Source: an uncultured Chlorobiaceae bacterium (GTDB taxonomy: Bacteria; Bacteroidota; Chlorobiia; Chlorobiales; Chlorobiaceae). From it: a stretch of DNA of 64,000 nt. Positions within the stretch are counted from its first letter, which is position 1. Each line of letters begins with the position of its first letter. Position numbers and translations under genes: made by a program. The notes below the pieces were generated by a model. That model searched no databases. It was not told the origin of the DNA and worked only from the letters and a program-made list of their open reading frames with translations. The DNA lies in contig CAITSZ010000011.1 of the NCBI GenBank assembly GCA_903895195.1, positions 1 to 64,000 of the forward strand. Direction: 5' to 3'. Of the stretch, positions 8,605-17,463 are shown piece after piece.

Positions 8605-10248
8605 ATGGCTAATCTATCTTTGTATATCTCAGCGCAGACTGAACAGAATGATGTAACTGAGTTTTTTCAGAAAGGCCTCATGAATGCCGGAGAAAATCCT
8701 GTGGCATTTTTTGAAGGCGTTTTCTACGAATCACATCAGGAGCGTGTGGGTAATATTGCATTTCAGGACTACCTGATTTATTCTGACAAGGCAGTTTACT
8801 TTTGGGCAAGAGGCTCGAGTAAAGACTATCTCGACAGATTTGATCTTGGTGCCGTTTCCGTCAATAGCCGCAATAAGGATCATGATTTTGCAACGCTGAA
8901 TTTTAAGATTCGTCGGGAAGGAAAGGATCCTGTTTATGTGATTTTTGATATGGTTGAGTTGCGGGAGGCTGAATTGATTACCCGACTTCAAACTGTAATT
9001 GAATCAATCATAGAAGGGCGTCTTGGTGTTAATTATCGCAATGAGCTGCCTGATGAGGTCGCTGACGCAATTCTCCACGGAGCACGCGCTGTATGTGTTC
9101 CTCATGTAATATCACTTCGATTTAATGCTCCTGATGTAGCTCAGCAGGAAAGCAATATAGGGTATGGTCAGGATCTGCTTGACCAGTACAAGGCAAATAT
9201 CGGCTATTCTAATCCTGAACAGCCTCAGCAATACAGCGGACAACCTTCAGGCGGCTCCCAAGGTGGAGAGCGCCAGACAGGCGGGTTTTCTCCGGCTGAT
9301 GCCTTGAAGGGAATTGAAAACATACTTCCCAAGGATCCAGCTTCATTGAAAAGAGTCGCTGAATCAATAAAAGAGATGATTGGAGATGCTCCATTCAAGA
9401 TTCGTGAACAGCTTAAGAGCGATCTTCAGCATGTTCCAGGTATGCTTTCAGCTCTTAATGAACTGGTGATCAGTATATCAGATAATCCGCAGGCTGAGCG
9501 TTTTGTGCTCAATATTGTTAAAACTGCCGTGCGTAATGACGGAATGATTGGTTCTGTAAGCAAGCTGATGAAGCTTTCCTCCAGTTTTGCCGGGGGGGGA
9601 AAGAAATCATCGCAGAGGAGTTCATCAAGAGCCGGGTCTGCTGAATCAAATGATGATGTGCCGAAAAAAGAGAGGCGCACTGCTGATGAAGGTAATGAGA
9701 ATACCTTCAGAAAAAAGAGTATTCATATTACAAGCGATGATGAAGCCACGCTGAATGATGATTGTTTCGGGAATGAGAGTTCAGTAAAACCAAAAAATAC
9801 ATTCTCTTCAGCATCAGCTAAAACATTTAAGAGTAGTGATGATGTTGACGACGATACAGCTCCGAAGCGTAAAAAGATTACGGTCACATCCGATGATGAG
9901 GAAATGCTTCCAATTGTGAGAAACATGATGAGCATGGATGCCTTTTCTTCGGAATCTGACGAGCCTGGCATCAAAGAGTCAAAAGAGAGTGTTGAACATG
10001 AAGTCGACACCAATATTCAGGCTGCACCAAGAAAAAAAATCAGGATCGTTTCGGATGATGAACCGGAAAATATTCTTCCTCCAGAAGAGGTAATAATAGC
10101 CTCACTCTCCGATGAGCTGCTTTCCGCTCCTGATTCCGTTCGCCATTCTTTGGATACAAGTGTTGATGAAGCATCTGAAAAAAATGCAGTTGATGCCGGA
10201 AAATTTACTGGGGGTGAAAATGATAACGAGGGACGCGCTCATCAGTAA
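8605..10248 (+). CDS. Uncharacterised acidic-tailed protein of the chlorosome gene cluster
   Basis: This 547-residue protein is not assigned to a function. Residues of about 1-150 are a mixed alpha/beta region ([20 protein letters not shown], then FDLGAVSV) that could be a bacterial PH-like domain; this is a guess from pattern. A Gln/Gly/Ser-rich linker follows (around 9205-9290), then a helical block of about 100 residues ([19 protein letters not shown]), then a long disordered acidic tail. The tail carries three spaced copies of a short motif, K-K-(S)-I-x-(I/V)-x-S-D-D-E, at about 9712, 9870 and 10030. The chosen start is the ATG at 8605; the frame is open back to a TTG at 8551. It lies between csmA and a second ArsA/Get3-like ATPase (48 bp gap), suggesting a shared role with the ATPase. 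Confidence 0.7.
   Translation: MANLSLYISAQTEQNDVTEFFQKGLMNAGENPVAFFEGVFYESHQERVGNIAFQDYLIYSDKAVYFWARGSSKDYLDRFDLGAVSVNSRNKDHDFATLNFKIRREGKDPVYVIFDMVELREAELITRLQTVIESIIEGRLGVNYRNELPDEVADAILHGARAVCVPHVISLRFNAPDVAQQESNIGYGQDLLDQYKANIGYSNPEQPQQYSGQPSGGSQGGERQTGGFSPADALKGIENILPKDPASLKRVAESIKEMIGDAPFKIREQLKSDLQHVPGMLSALNELVISISDNPQAERFVLNIVKTAVRNDGMIGSVSKLMKLSSSFAGGGKKSSQRSSSRAGSAESNDDVPKKERRTADEGNENTFRKKSIHITSDDEATLNDDCFGNESSVKPKNTFSSASAKTFKSSDDVDDDTAPKRKKITVTSDDEEMLPIVRNMMSMDAFSSESDEPGIKESKESVEHEVDTNIQAAPRKKIRIVSDDEPENILPPEEVIIASLSDELLSAPDSVRHSLDTSVDEASEKNAVDAGKFTGGENDNEGRAHQ
9592..9599 (+). repeat. G8 homopolymer inside the acidic-tailed protein gene
   Basis: Eight consecutive G residues encode the Ala-Gly-Gly-Gly-Lys junction between the helical block and the acidic tail. 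Reading by hand, gain of one G leads to a stop at 9642-9644 and loss of one G leads to a stop at 9752-9754. Either slip would remove nearly all of the tail. Confidence 0.8.
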
Positions 10249-10295
10249 TCAGTGATAAGTCTAAGTCAGGTCCACTCAATAGTTTTATTATCAAC

Positions 10296-11450
10296 ATGAG
10301 AATTATTCTTTACTTGGGTAAAGGAGGGGTAGGGAAAACTACCGTGTCAGCGGCAACAGCAACAGCAATCGCGAGAAAAGGACAGCGTGTTTTGATTATG
10401 AGTACCGATGTGGCTCATAGCCTCGCTGATGCTTTAAGTGTAGAACTCTCTTCTACACCTGTCGAAGTGGAAAAGAATCTTTTTGCCATGGAGGTGAATG
10501 TTTTATCGGAAATCAGGGAGAACTGGAGCGAACTTTATTCTTACTTCTCTTCGATTTTAATGCACGACGGCGCTAATGAGGTTGTTGCTGAAGAGCTGGC
10601 CATTATGCCCGGTATGGAAGAGATGATAAGCCTTCGCTATATCTGGAAGGCTGCAAAATCAGGTAATTATGATGTTGTTGTCGTTGATGCCGCTCCCACA
10701 GGCGAAACCATGCGTTTGCTCGGTATGCCCGAATCTTATGGATGGTATGCAGACAAAATAGGAGGCTGGCACTCAAAAGCTATAGGGTTCGCTGCTCCTC
10801 TTTTGAGCAAATTTATGCCGAAGAAAAATATTTTCAAGCTGATGCCTGAGGTTAATTCTCATATGAAAGAGCTCCATGCTATGCTTCAGGATAAAACCAT
10901 AACCACATTCAGGGTTGTACTGAATCCGGAAAATATGGTTATCAAGGAAGCTTTACGTGTGCAGACCTACCTCAATCTCTTCGGCTATAAGCTTGATGCG
11001 GCCGTGGTTAACAAGATTCTTCCTCAAAGTTCATCTGACGGCTATCTGCAGAGCCTTATCGATATCCAGACTAAATATCTCAAGGTAATTGACAACTGCT
11101 TCTATCCTGTGCCGATTTTCAAGGCAAAGCAGTCTATTGCTGAAATCATCAATACTGACCGGCTTTATGAATTGGGCCAGCAGATTTTTGAAGATAAAAA
11201 TCCGGCTGATATCCTTTACATCGATGATAAAACCCAGAATCTGGAGAAAGTCGATGGCAAATATGTGCTTAGTCTTTATCTGCCGAATGTTGAGGTAACG
11301 AAACTGAATGTGAATATCAAGGGCGATGAGCTGCTTGTGGATATCAATAACTTCCGCAAAAGCATCATTCTTCCCAACGTTCTTGTTGGCAGAAAGACTG
11401 AAGGGGCCGACTTTGCTAAAGGAAGCCTAAACATCACGTTTGCAAACTGA
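10296..11450 (+). CDS. ArsA/Get3-family ATPase with C-terminal HSP20-like domain (Get3d type), downstream copy
   Basis: This 384-residue paralogue of the ATPase at 6161 has the Walker [10 protein letters not shown] (residues 8-16), switch [11 protein letters not shown] (36-45) and [12 protein letters not shown]. The C-terminal beta-rich HSP20-like segment includes [20 protein letters not shown] and [17 protein letters not shown]. In switch I the proline that usually follows STD is replaced by valine, unlike the upstream copy. It is probably co-transcribed with the 8605 gene 48 bases upstream. As with its paralogue, there is no arsenite pump gene nearby; membrane or chlorosome protein targeting is inferred from context. 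The two copies share the general plan but clearly differ in sequence, so they are not a recent duplication. Confidence 0.85.
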   Translation: MRIILYLGKGGVGKTTVSAATATAIARKGQRVLIMSTDVAHSLADALSVELSSTPVEVEKNLFAMEVNVLSEIRENWSELYSYFSSILMHDGANEVVAEELAIMPGMEEMISLRYIWKAAKSGNYDVVVVDAAPTGETMRLLGMPESYGWYADKIGGWHSKAIGFAAPLLSKFMPKKNIFKLMPEVNSHMKELHAMLQDKTITTFRVVLNPENMVIKEALRVQTYLNLFGYKLDAAVVNKILPQSSSDGYLQSLIDIQTKYLKVIDNCFYPVPIFKAKQSIAEIINTDRLYELGQQIFEDKNPADILYIDDKTQNLEKVDGKYVLSLYLPNVEVTKLNVNIKGDELLVDINNFRKSIILPNVLVGRKTEGADFAKGSLNITFAN

Positions 11451-11494
11451 GAGAACTCAAATCCTCTTTGTAACAGAGGTCACAATCACTATTG

Positions 11495-11533
11495 AAAGAG
11501 AGACTGCTTTAAGAGGCACTCTCTCTTTTTTTT
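11495..11533 (+). terminator. Intrinsic terminator after the second ATPase gene
   Basis: A 13-bp stem with one mismatch (5' arm 11495-11507, 3' arm 11516-11528, 8-nt loop) ends in a T run to 11533. It stops rightward transcription from the ATPase gene and overlaps the last codons of the convergent folK gene. Confidence 0.75.
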
Positions 11534-12036
11534 ATCTCGATTTTCTCTCTTACCCTTATCAGTACCGAGCGGTCGGTGCAGCATTCCAGAAGTTTCAGTA
11601 TTGTGTCATGCTTTAGAGGGTGCAGAGGATTGGCAATGTCCAGCAGGGGAATGAGCACAAATTTCCGGTTGTGCAGTTCTGGATGAGGTATGGAAAGTGT
11701 TTCGCTGAAAAAGCACTGCTCATCATAGAGGAGAATGTCGAGATCTATGACTCTCGGGCTCCATCGGGGATATGCATCAGGTCGTCCCAGCTCCTGCTCA
11801 ATAATCTTGCACTGTCGCCGCAGCTCTTCGGGAGGAAGGGAGGTCTCCAGAAGGATAACCCCGTTATAAAACCGGTCCTGTTCAGTTTCTCCGACCGGTT
11901 CCGTCATATAGATTGATGAGACACTCTTAACCGTTGTGCTTTTCAGCAGACCAAGCCGGTCAACAGCTTCCTGAAGATGGTCGAGGCGGTTTCCGATATT
12001 GGAACCTATTCCTAAGTATACCTTGTTCATGGGCAT
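11509..12036 (-). CDS. folK: 6-hydroxymethyl-7,8-dihydropterin pyrophosphokinase
   Basis: The 175-residue protein starts MPMNKVYLGIGSNIGNR, the HPPK signature beginning. It contains VKSVSSIYMTEPVG, RFYNGVILLETSLPP, and the metal/ATP-binding RVIDLDILLYD plus LSIPHPELHNRKFVLIPL. It transfers pyrophosphate from ATP to the pterin in folate synthesis. The gene is three bases downstream of folB, the preceding enzyme of the pathway, in a typical folB-folK pair. An internal ATG at 12030 is an equally good start. Confidence 0.95.
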   Translation of the reverse strand: MPMNKVYLGIGSNIGNRLDHLQEAVDRLGLLKSTTVKSVSSIYMTEPVGETEQDRFYNGVILLETSLPPEELRRQCKIIEQELGRPDAYPRWSPRVIDLDILLYDEQCFFSETLSIPHPELHNRKFVLIPLLDIANPLHPLKHDTILKLLECCTDRSVLIRVREKIEIKKRESAS

Positions 12037-12039
12037 TAT

Positions 12040-12417
12040 TCAGGAACGCGTGAGGGTGAAATCGGCCTCAGCATAATCACAGATTCCATCAACGGGAGGA
12101 TTGCGCTTGCGAACCTTGATGTTGACTCTGTCAAGAACAGGAAAGTCTTCGAGAAGTCCGTGTGCGATTTTATAGGCGACGGCCTCAATCAGAAAGTATC
12201 GTTTATGCGTCAGTGTATCCCGGATTCTCCGGTATACCGCACCGTAATCTACGGTTTTAGATATGTCATCATTTTTTGCCGCATCAGTGAAGTCAAATAA
12301 AAGCTCAGCATCTACTTCATATTTAGCCCCGACAGTATGCTCTTCTTTGAGCACCCCGTGGTGTGCGTAGAAAACGATATTTGTTAACCGGACGCATGAA
12401 AGGGAATGCTGTGCCAT
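12040..12417 (-). CDS. folB: Dihydroneopterin aldolase
   Basis: The protein (about 125 residues) begins with SLSCVRLTNIVFYAHHGVLKEE, matching the FolB family start. It continues with KTVDYGAVYRRIRDTL, FLIEAVAYKIAHGLL and VNIKVRKRNPPVDG. It converts dihydroneopterin to the HPPK substrate and glycolaldehyde. I chose the ATG at 12417 because GAAGG precedes it at a good distance and the family needs no more residues. The frame runs back to an ATG at 12441. It is directly followed by folK. Confidence 0.93.
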   Translation of the reverse strand: MAQHSLSCVRLTNIVFYAHHGVLKEEHTVGAKYEVDAELLFDFTDAAKNDDISKTVDYGAVYRRIRDTLTHKRYFLIEAVAYKIAHGLLEDFPVLDRVNIKVRKRNPPVDGICDYAEADFTLTRS

Positions 12418-12631
12418 AGTACCTTCAATGAATGAGTTCATTTAAAGGTAGCAATGTTAAACAGAAAAATCTGAAATCAAAACTTTTTAAAATAAGGTGC
12501 TTTTTAAAAAGTGTTGTGAGCCGTTTTATGGAGAACTCCCGAAGAAGGGATGCTATTGCAAGCCAGGAGAAAAAGCAGCAGGAAACTGGCTATCGGTTTA
12601 ATTGGCATCCCTGCTGTGAGTCAAAATAACT

Positions 12632-12970
12632 TCAGGGCCTGTTTTTTTTTGTGTCGTATTTATTGCCTATAACCTCGCATTTTGGGACGCAGTACCACAA
12701 AAGCATATCAGAGCTGCCGTCATTCAATACTTTAAAACTTCCAGCTTCAAAAACAACCGTGACAATGAAATCTTCCCACTGTAAGAGATCACCTTCATAA
12801 ATCTCGTGACCATCTTTGTCATGGAGGCCGCTGAACTGAAGCCATTCGGAATGTTGCTTGAATGCTATAAAATCAACATCGAGTCTATTGACTGTTGAAA
12901 ATTTCCAACTTTTCTGGTGTGAAGCAATGTTCTGAAATAATGCCTTGAACTTGATCTTGTTGATATCCAT
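12632..12970 (-). CDS. YopX-like domain protein (phage-associated family), orphan
   Basis: From the ATG at 12970 this gives 112 residues; the frame is open to a TTG at 13084. The C-terminal half carries FSGLHDKDGHEIYEGDLLQW, a VVFEAGSFKVL strand and CEVIGNKYD. These are the hallmark pattern of the YopX family found in temperate phages (toxin/virion-unlinked accessory proteins of unknown function). No other phage gene is beside it; neighbours are folate and NAD synthesis genes. The upstream extension (13084-12971) has poorer family likeness. The function is unknown. It may be a phage remnant or a domesticated gene. Confidence 0.65.
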   Translation of the reverse strand: MDINKIKFKALFQNIASHQKSWKFSTVNRLDVDFIAFKQHSEWLQFSGLHDKDGHEIYEGDLLQWEDFIVTVVFEAGSFKVLNDGSSDMLLWYCVPKCEVIGNKYDTKKNRP

Positions 12971-13226
12971 TGCAGTCAATATCCAACCAGGAAACTGGGC
13001 AGGGTTTCGAGGCGAGTTCAAAAGGCGGCATCTGCCCATACCGCACGTATGGGGAATATAATAATTCTCTATCTCGTTATACAATGAGGGATAAAATCAT
13101 TTTGGAATTGATGATCAATTGCGTCTGCTTATGAAAGTTTAATGATCAAATCTTTTTTGGCAGGCAATAATTTCACTACCTTCAATTCGAAAAGAGATTC
13201 TTTACAATGTATCAAAAACGGCAATT

Positions 13227-14105
13227 ATGAATAACAACGCTCGTAACGATTTTTACGAGGGATGCCGTGCAAGGGCTATTATGCTGGCTCTTGAGGAGGA
13301 TCGCTATACAGGCGATATTACGACAATGGCCACAATCGAGCCTTTGCAGGAAGGCCGTGCAGTGATCAAGGCAAAGGAGGACGGAGTTATAGGTGGTGTG
13401 GACGTTGCAATGCAGGTGTTTGCAGCCTGCGATCCTGATCATTCGGTTGTGCTGCATCGCAGGGATGGAGAAACGGTATCCCCGGGTGACATGATTCTTG
13501 AGGTTAGAGGAAAACTGGCACCAATCCTTGTTGGAGAACGTACTACGCTTAATTTTATGCAGCGTATGTCGGGAATCGCTACACGAACAAGGGCTTATGT
13601 TGAACGTGTGAGCCATACAAATGCTAAAATTCTCGATACCAGGAAAACGGCCCCCGGTCTTCGTTATTTTGATAAAGAGGCGGTCCGGATCGGTGGGGGA
13701 GTGAACCACCGCATTGGCCTGTTTGATATGATTCTTATCAAGGACAATCATATTGATGCCTCCGGAGGCATTGCCGAAGCAATTCATCGGGCACAGAAAT
13801 ACCGAGAAAAAAAACACCTTGATGTTAAGATCGAAACTGAGGTTCGTTCCATGGACGAATTGAGCAGGTCTCTGGTATGCCTGCCGGATATTATTCTTCT
13901 TGACAACTTTACCCCGGATCTTATAAAGGAAGCCGTCCTTTATGTCAAGACGGCATGCAGCACAGTGCTGCTGGAAGCTTCGGGCAATATTGGCATGCAC
14001 AATGTGCGCGAAGTAGCCGAGACAGGTGTCGATTTTATTTCAATCGGAGAATTGACCCATAGCGTTCGGGCTCTTGATCTCTCTATGACGATTGAGCTCA
14101 TTTAA
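13227..14105 (+). CDS. nadC: Nicotinate-nucleotide pyrophosphorylase (quinolinate phosphoribosyltransferase)
   Basis: This 292-residue protein shows the family pattern: EEDRYTGDITT near the N-terminus, LVGERTTLNFMQRMSGIAT, LDTRKTAPGLRYFDKEAVR, GGVNHRIGLFDMILIKDNHI, and the C-terminal VLLEASGNIGMHNVREVAETG and FISIGELTHSVRALD. It makes nicotinate mononucleotide from quinolinate and PRPP in de novo NAD synthesis. It is followed 13 bases later by acpS on the same strand. No nadA or nadB is adjacent. Confidence 0.96.
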   Translation: MNNNARNDFYEGCRARAIMLALEEDRYTGDITTMATIEPLQEGRAVIKAKEDGVIGGVDVAMQVFAACDPDHSVVLHRRDGETVSPGDMILEVRGKLAPILVGERTTLNFMQRMSGIATRTRAYVERVSHTNAKILDTRKTAPGLRYFDKEAVRIGGGVNHRIGLFDMILIKDNHIDASGGIAEAIHRAQKYREKKHLDVKIETEVRSMDELSRSLVCLPDIILLDNFTPDLIKEAVLYVKTACSTVLLEASGNIGMHNVREVAETGVDFISIGELTHSVRALDLSMTIELI

Positions 14106-14118
14106 GAGGGAAATCAAT

Positions 14119-14481
14119 ATGGAGGTTGGAATAGATATTGTGGATCTGGACCGGATCGAAAGAGTCTATGCTCGATATGGAGTAAAGTTTCTGCAGAGGT
14201 TTCTTTCTGCAGAGGAAATAGCAGTCTGTATGCATAAACCACAGGTTATCGCAAGTGTTGCCGGTCGGTTTGCTGCCAAAGAGGCTGTTGTCAAGGCGCT
14301 TGGAACCGGTTTTTCGGGTAAAGTGCACTGGAAGAGCTTTGAAATACTGAATGATGACCGAGGGCGTCCTTTTGTGCGGCCGGCTGATGCTGGTTGTTTC
14401 CCCTCCGGATGCTCGATTAAAATCTCTATTGCTCATGACCGCCACTCTGCAGTTGCGACAGCGCTGATTGATAGAGTATAA
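14119..14481 (+). CDS. acpS: Holo-[acyl-carrier-protein] synthase
   Basis: The 120-residue protein starts MEVGIDIVDLDRIERV with the Mg/CoA-binding GxDxxxxxR element. It contains FLSAEEIAVC, RFAAKEAVVKALGTGF with the catalytic glutamate, and ISIAHDRHSAVATA. It transfers 4'-phosphopantetheine from CoA to ACP. AAGAGGG eight bases before the ATG at 14119 fixes this start rather than the upstream TTG-type frame opening at 14092. It is co-transcribed with nadC. Confidence 0.95.
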   Translation: MEVGIDIVDLDRIERVYARYGVKFLQRFLSAEEIAVCMHKPQVIASVAGRFAAKEAVVKALGTGFSGKVHWKSFEILNDDRGRPFVRPADAGCFPSGCSIKISIAHDRHSAVATALIDRV

Positions 14482-14527
14482 AAAAAGAGTGAGAAGGAGA
14501 TCCCGTGTTTTGCTTTGGGCAAAAAAA

Positions 14528-14567
14528 ATGCAGGAGTGATGTACTGTCTCACTCCTGCATTTTTTTA
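14528..14567. terminator. Bidirectional intrinsic terminator between acpS and tig
   Basis: A perfect 12-bp stem (14528-14539 with 14549-14560) has a 9-nt loop and is flanked by an A run on the left (14521-14528) and a T run on the right (14560-14566). It can serve acpS on the plus strand and tig on the minus strand. Confidence 0.9.
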
Positions 14568-14581
14568 TAGATGCGTTACTC

Positions 14582-15868
14582 TCAGGCGTTGTGAGCCGGA
14601 ATTGGTCTCTCTTCTTCGGTGATGGTGACCTTGGATTTGATTATCTCGTAGATTTTGTCTTTAAGAATTGTATCAGTGATATAATCCCTGAACTCTGAAG
14701 ACATGTAGGTGCTCAGAAGATCTTCTGCATTAGCCGCACCGCCATTCTTGCCGGCCTCTTTTTCTGCATAAGCCTTTATATCGTCATCCGATACTTCGAG
14801 ATTGTCAAGTTCAGCTATTTTCTGGCTGATAAGAAGCCACTGTGCATGACGAACGGCATTAGGTCTCATCGATATGCGGAACTGCTCTTCGTCAAAGCCT
14901 TTAGGGAATCTTCCACCCATCTGGCGCTTGGCATTTTCAACAAGCATTTTCGAAAACGATGCCACCATTGATTCCGGAGTAGGTATCGGGTTTTCATCAA
15001 TCATTTTGGCCGAAATAGCTTCAACCAGATCCTCATCAGATTTTAATACAAAGTGCTGTTCAATCTGGATGTGGACATCCGCAGTAAAGTCTGCAACTGA
15101 TTCAAATTTCTGACCCGTTAACTCTTTGACCAGATCATCAGTCAGTTCCGGTAACTCAAGTCGTTTAATCTCGCTGATGTTGACGCGGTATTTGGAAGGC
15201 TCAGCCGTTGAATCTTTCTGATCGTTTTCAATCTCAACACTCTCACCGGCTTTTTTCCCTGTCAGCGCTTTACGGAAAGGGTTCTCTTCAGGCAGATACT
15301 CAAGGGTGAAGTGATGGTTCTCGGTTTTCTCTGCTTCTATTGGTTCACCGGCTTCATCGAGCTTGAAGACATCGCCGATAACTGTATCGGTTGATAATGC
15401 AGCTTCATCGACGCTGATAAGGGTGCCGTGGCCTTTGAGAATAAGATTGATCTCATTCTCAACATCTTTATCGGTGACGGTATAGCGGGCCTTTGGAAAA
15501 GAATATTCGCTGAAATCTTTCAGATCGAATTCAGGATGAATCTCATATGCGAGCTGAAGGGTTAGCTTTTCAGGTTCGAAAGTGAAATTGACTATCTGTG
15601 CGCGGCCTGCCGGTTTGATTTTTTCAGCTTCGGCAATTTCCCCGAAATATTTTGACGCCATTTTTTCGGCAATTGTCGCCTCTATTGATGGTCCGGCCAA
15701 TTTTTTTATCAGACTTGCAGGAGCGTGTCCTTTTCTGAATCCCTTGATCTGTATGCTTCTCTTTGCCTCTTCAAGTTCCTGGTTATATTCGGTACCGAAC
15801 TCTTCGGCTGAAAGAATAATTTCCAGTTCCTGTTCGGTTTCGTTGACGTTCTTGATATTCTTTTGCAA
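14582..15868 (-). CDS. tig: Trigger factor (ribosome-associated peptidyl-prolyl isomerase chaperone)
   Basis: This 428-residue protein has an N-terminal ribosome-binding domain with the signature [16 protein letters not shown] around residue 40. A central FKBP-type domain of about 150-240 follows, then a long helical C-terminal domain. It binds at the peptide exit tunnel and shields nascent chains. The start codon is TTG at 15868 ([10 protein letters not shown]) with a purine-rich AGAGAGAG just upstream and no nearby ATG. The C-terminus ends [10 protein letters not shown]. It lies about 100 bases downstream of the M16 peptidase gene on the same strand. Confidence 0.95.
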   Translation of the reverse strand: MQKNIKNVNETEQELEIILSAEEFGTEYNQELEEAKRSIQIKGFRKGHAPASLIKKLAGPSIEATIAEKMASKYFGEIAEAEKIKPAGRAQIVNFTFEPEKLTLQLAYEIHPEFDLKDFSEYSFPKARYTVTDKDVENEINLILKGHGTLISVDEAALSTDTVIGDVFKLDEAGEPIEAEKTENHHFTLEYLPEENPFRKALTGKKAGESVEIENDQKDSTAEPSKYRVNISEIKRLELPELTDDLVKELTGQKFESVADFTADVHIQIEQHFVLKSDEDLVEAISAKMIDENPIPTPESMVASFSKMLVENAKRQMGGRFPKGFDEEQFRISMRPNAVRHAQWLLISQKIAELDNLEVSDDDIKAYAEKEAGKNGGAANAEDLLSTYMSSEFRDYITDTILKDKIYEIIKSKVTITEEERPIPAHNA

Positions 15869-15930
15869 GGCTCTCTCTGGTTAATTAGTGAGTGTGAAAA
15901 ATTAAAAGTTAAGAAGATACGAATTAATCC

Positions 15931-15946
15931 TCTGTTTTAAAACAGA
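15931..15946. repeat. Perfect 16-bp palindrome upstream of tig
   Basis: TCTGTTTTAAAACAGA is a perfect 8+8 palindrome in the 97-bp gap between the M16 peptidase gene and tig, about 63 bases before the tig start. Its position suggests a regulator site or chance; no matching family was recognised. Confidence 0.4.
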
Positions 15947-15965
15947 CCATCTCCGGCATTGTGGG

Positions 15966-17246
15966 TTACCGTCCCGGTTTATAGATCAGAGTGGAATATG
16001 GAGCATCATGGAGCAGCCGCCTGGCCGCTTCAGCTACACCGTCAGTCGTGACAGCCTCGATTGCTGCTGTTTTTTCTTCCGGCTCTACATACCGGCCGAA
16101 ATAGGATATATCTGATGCCATCTGTGACATTCTTCGTGTCATTTTTTCCATGCCCATGATATGCGATCCGAGCAGTTTGGTTTTGGCGGCCAGAAGCTCT
16201 TCCGGGTCAGGATTCCGCAGTGCGTCACTCTGGAGTAACTCCTTGATAAGTTCCAGACTGACTTTCGTCTTATTGCTGTCGGTGCCCGCATAAATGTTCA
16301 GTGCAGTCAGATCATCATAAAAGGTGAGCGATGAATAGACGTTATAAGCCAGCCCCCTCTTTTCCCGAAGTTCCAAATTGAGCAGGGAGCTCATGCCATT
16401 ACCGAGCATTGAGTTCAGAACCATAAAACTGTAGAAGAGAGGATCATGCCGGGGTATTGCGGTACCAAGGACGATCTGTGCCTGACAGACCCGTTTTTTC
16501 AGAGTCAGGGCAAACGGGGTGTAATGCTCTGGACAAAACGGCTGGCGGATGTACTGGCTGCCCGATGGTTCTCTGAGTTTACCGAGAAATCGTTCACCAA
16601 GCCGCATGATCTCATCATGATCAACTTTTCCCGTAGCCGTGAGCAGCATTTTCTGCGGAACGTAGTGTTGCCGCATGAAGTTTTTAAGAGTCTCATCTGT
16701 GAAATTTTCCACGCTTTCTTCAGTTCCAAGAATTGGCTGGCCGAGAGGGTGGAGGGGAAAGGAGCGCAGATCAAACTCTTCAAAAATAAGTTCCTCAGGA
16801 GTATCATTGACACTGCTGATCTCCTCAATGACGACCTCTTTTTCTTTGTCGATCTCTTCGGGTGGAAAAACCGGGTCGCACACAAGATCCGAAAGAAGGT
16901 CAAAGGAGGGTTCGAGGTGTTCGGCGAGACAGCGGAGATAGATGCAGGTTTGTTCCTTGGTGGTGAAAGCATCGAGGTAGCCACCGTTTTTTTCGATATT
17001 TCTTGCAATGTCAATGTATGATCGCCGTCCAGTCCCTTTAAAAAGAGCATGTTCTATAAAATGCGCCAGTCCCTGGTTCTCTCGAGGGTCATCACGAGAG
17101 CCCGCATCAATCTGGATGCCGAGGGTAATGCTTTGAACATTATGCACTGCATCGGTGACGATCTTTAATCCGTTTGCCAGTTCATCCTGATGTACCGCTT
17201 CTTCTGAAGCATGAGCAGGAAGATGCCGGAATTTTTCTTTTGACAT
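15966..17246 (-). CDS. M16-family zinc metallopeptidase (pitrilysin/mitochondrial-processing-peptidase-like)
   Basis: This 426-residue single-unit M16 protein carries the inverted zinc site HFIEH in GLAHFIEHALFKGTGRR (near residue 65) and the distal glutamate in EKEVVIEEI about 75 residues later. It also has the C-terminal lobe LREKRGLAYNVYSSLTFYDD. All three zinc ligands are visible, so it should be an active subunit. No signal peptide is present, so it is probably cytoplasmic or peripheral. It lies upstream of tig on the same strand. The physiological substrate is unknown. Confidence 0.9.
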   Translation of the reverse strand: MSKEKFRHLPAHASEEAVHQDELANGLKIVTDAVHNVQSITLGIQIDAGSRDDPRENQGLAHFIEHALFKGTGRRSYIDIARNIEKNGGYLDAFTTKEQTCIYLRCLAEHLEPSFDLLSDLVCDPVFPPEEIDKEKEVVIEEISSVNDTPEELIFEEFDLRSFPLHPLGQPILGTEESVENFTDETLKNFMRQHYVPQKMLLTATGKVDHDEIMRLGERFLGKLREPSGSQYIRQPFCPEHYTPFALTLKKRVCQAQIVLGTAIPRHDPLFYSFMVLNSMLGNGMSSLLNLELREKRGLAYNVYSSLTFYDDLTALNIYAGTDSNKTKVSLELIKELLQSDALRNPDPEELLAAKTKLLGSHIMGMEKMTRRMSQMASDISYFGRYVEPEEKTAAIEAVTTDGVAEAARRLLHDAPYSTLIYKPGR

Positions 17247-17463
17247 TACTTAATAATTTTCTAATGCTTATGACAGGAACTTGAATGCAATGTAGTTTTA
17301 ATTCTTATTTTTGTAAACAGTGAAGGTTTAACGTCATTTATACGTTACTTTCTTAAGGCGATCAATACATAAAAAGCATTGCATGCCGGGAAATCCAACA
17401 AAGATGGTTCAGTAAGTTTTACTGCCGGATAAAACGAAAAAAAGCGGAAATATTAAGCGTTTA

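Noticed and set aside
6161-11450. Arsenite efflux operon interpretation of the ArsA homologues
   Set aside because: No arsB, arsR, arsC or arsD gene nearby, and both proteins have the crystallin-like C-terminus of the Get3d branch.
12432-12629. Plus-strand 65-codon frame upstream of the YopX-like gene
   Set aside because: Lys/Arg-rich composition of AT-rich intergenic DNA, no family likeness, and it overlaps the folB start region.
13212-14000. Long minus-strand frame opposite nadC
   Set aside because: It is the antisense shadow of nadC, which has all its family motifs.
16446-17021. Long plus-strand frame inside the M16 peptidase gene
   Set aside because: Shadow of the peptidase gene; the real gene carries the zinc motif.
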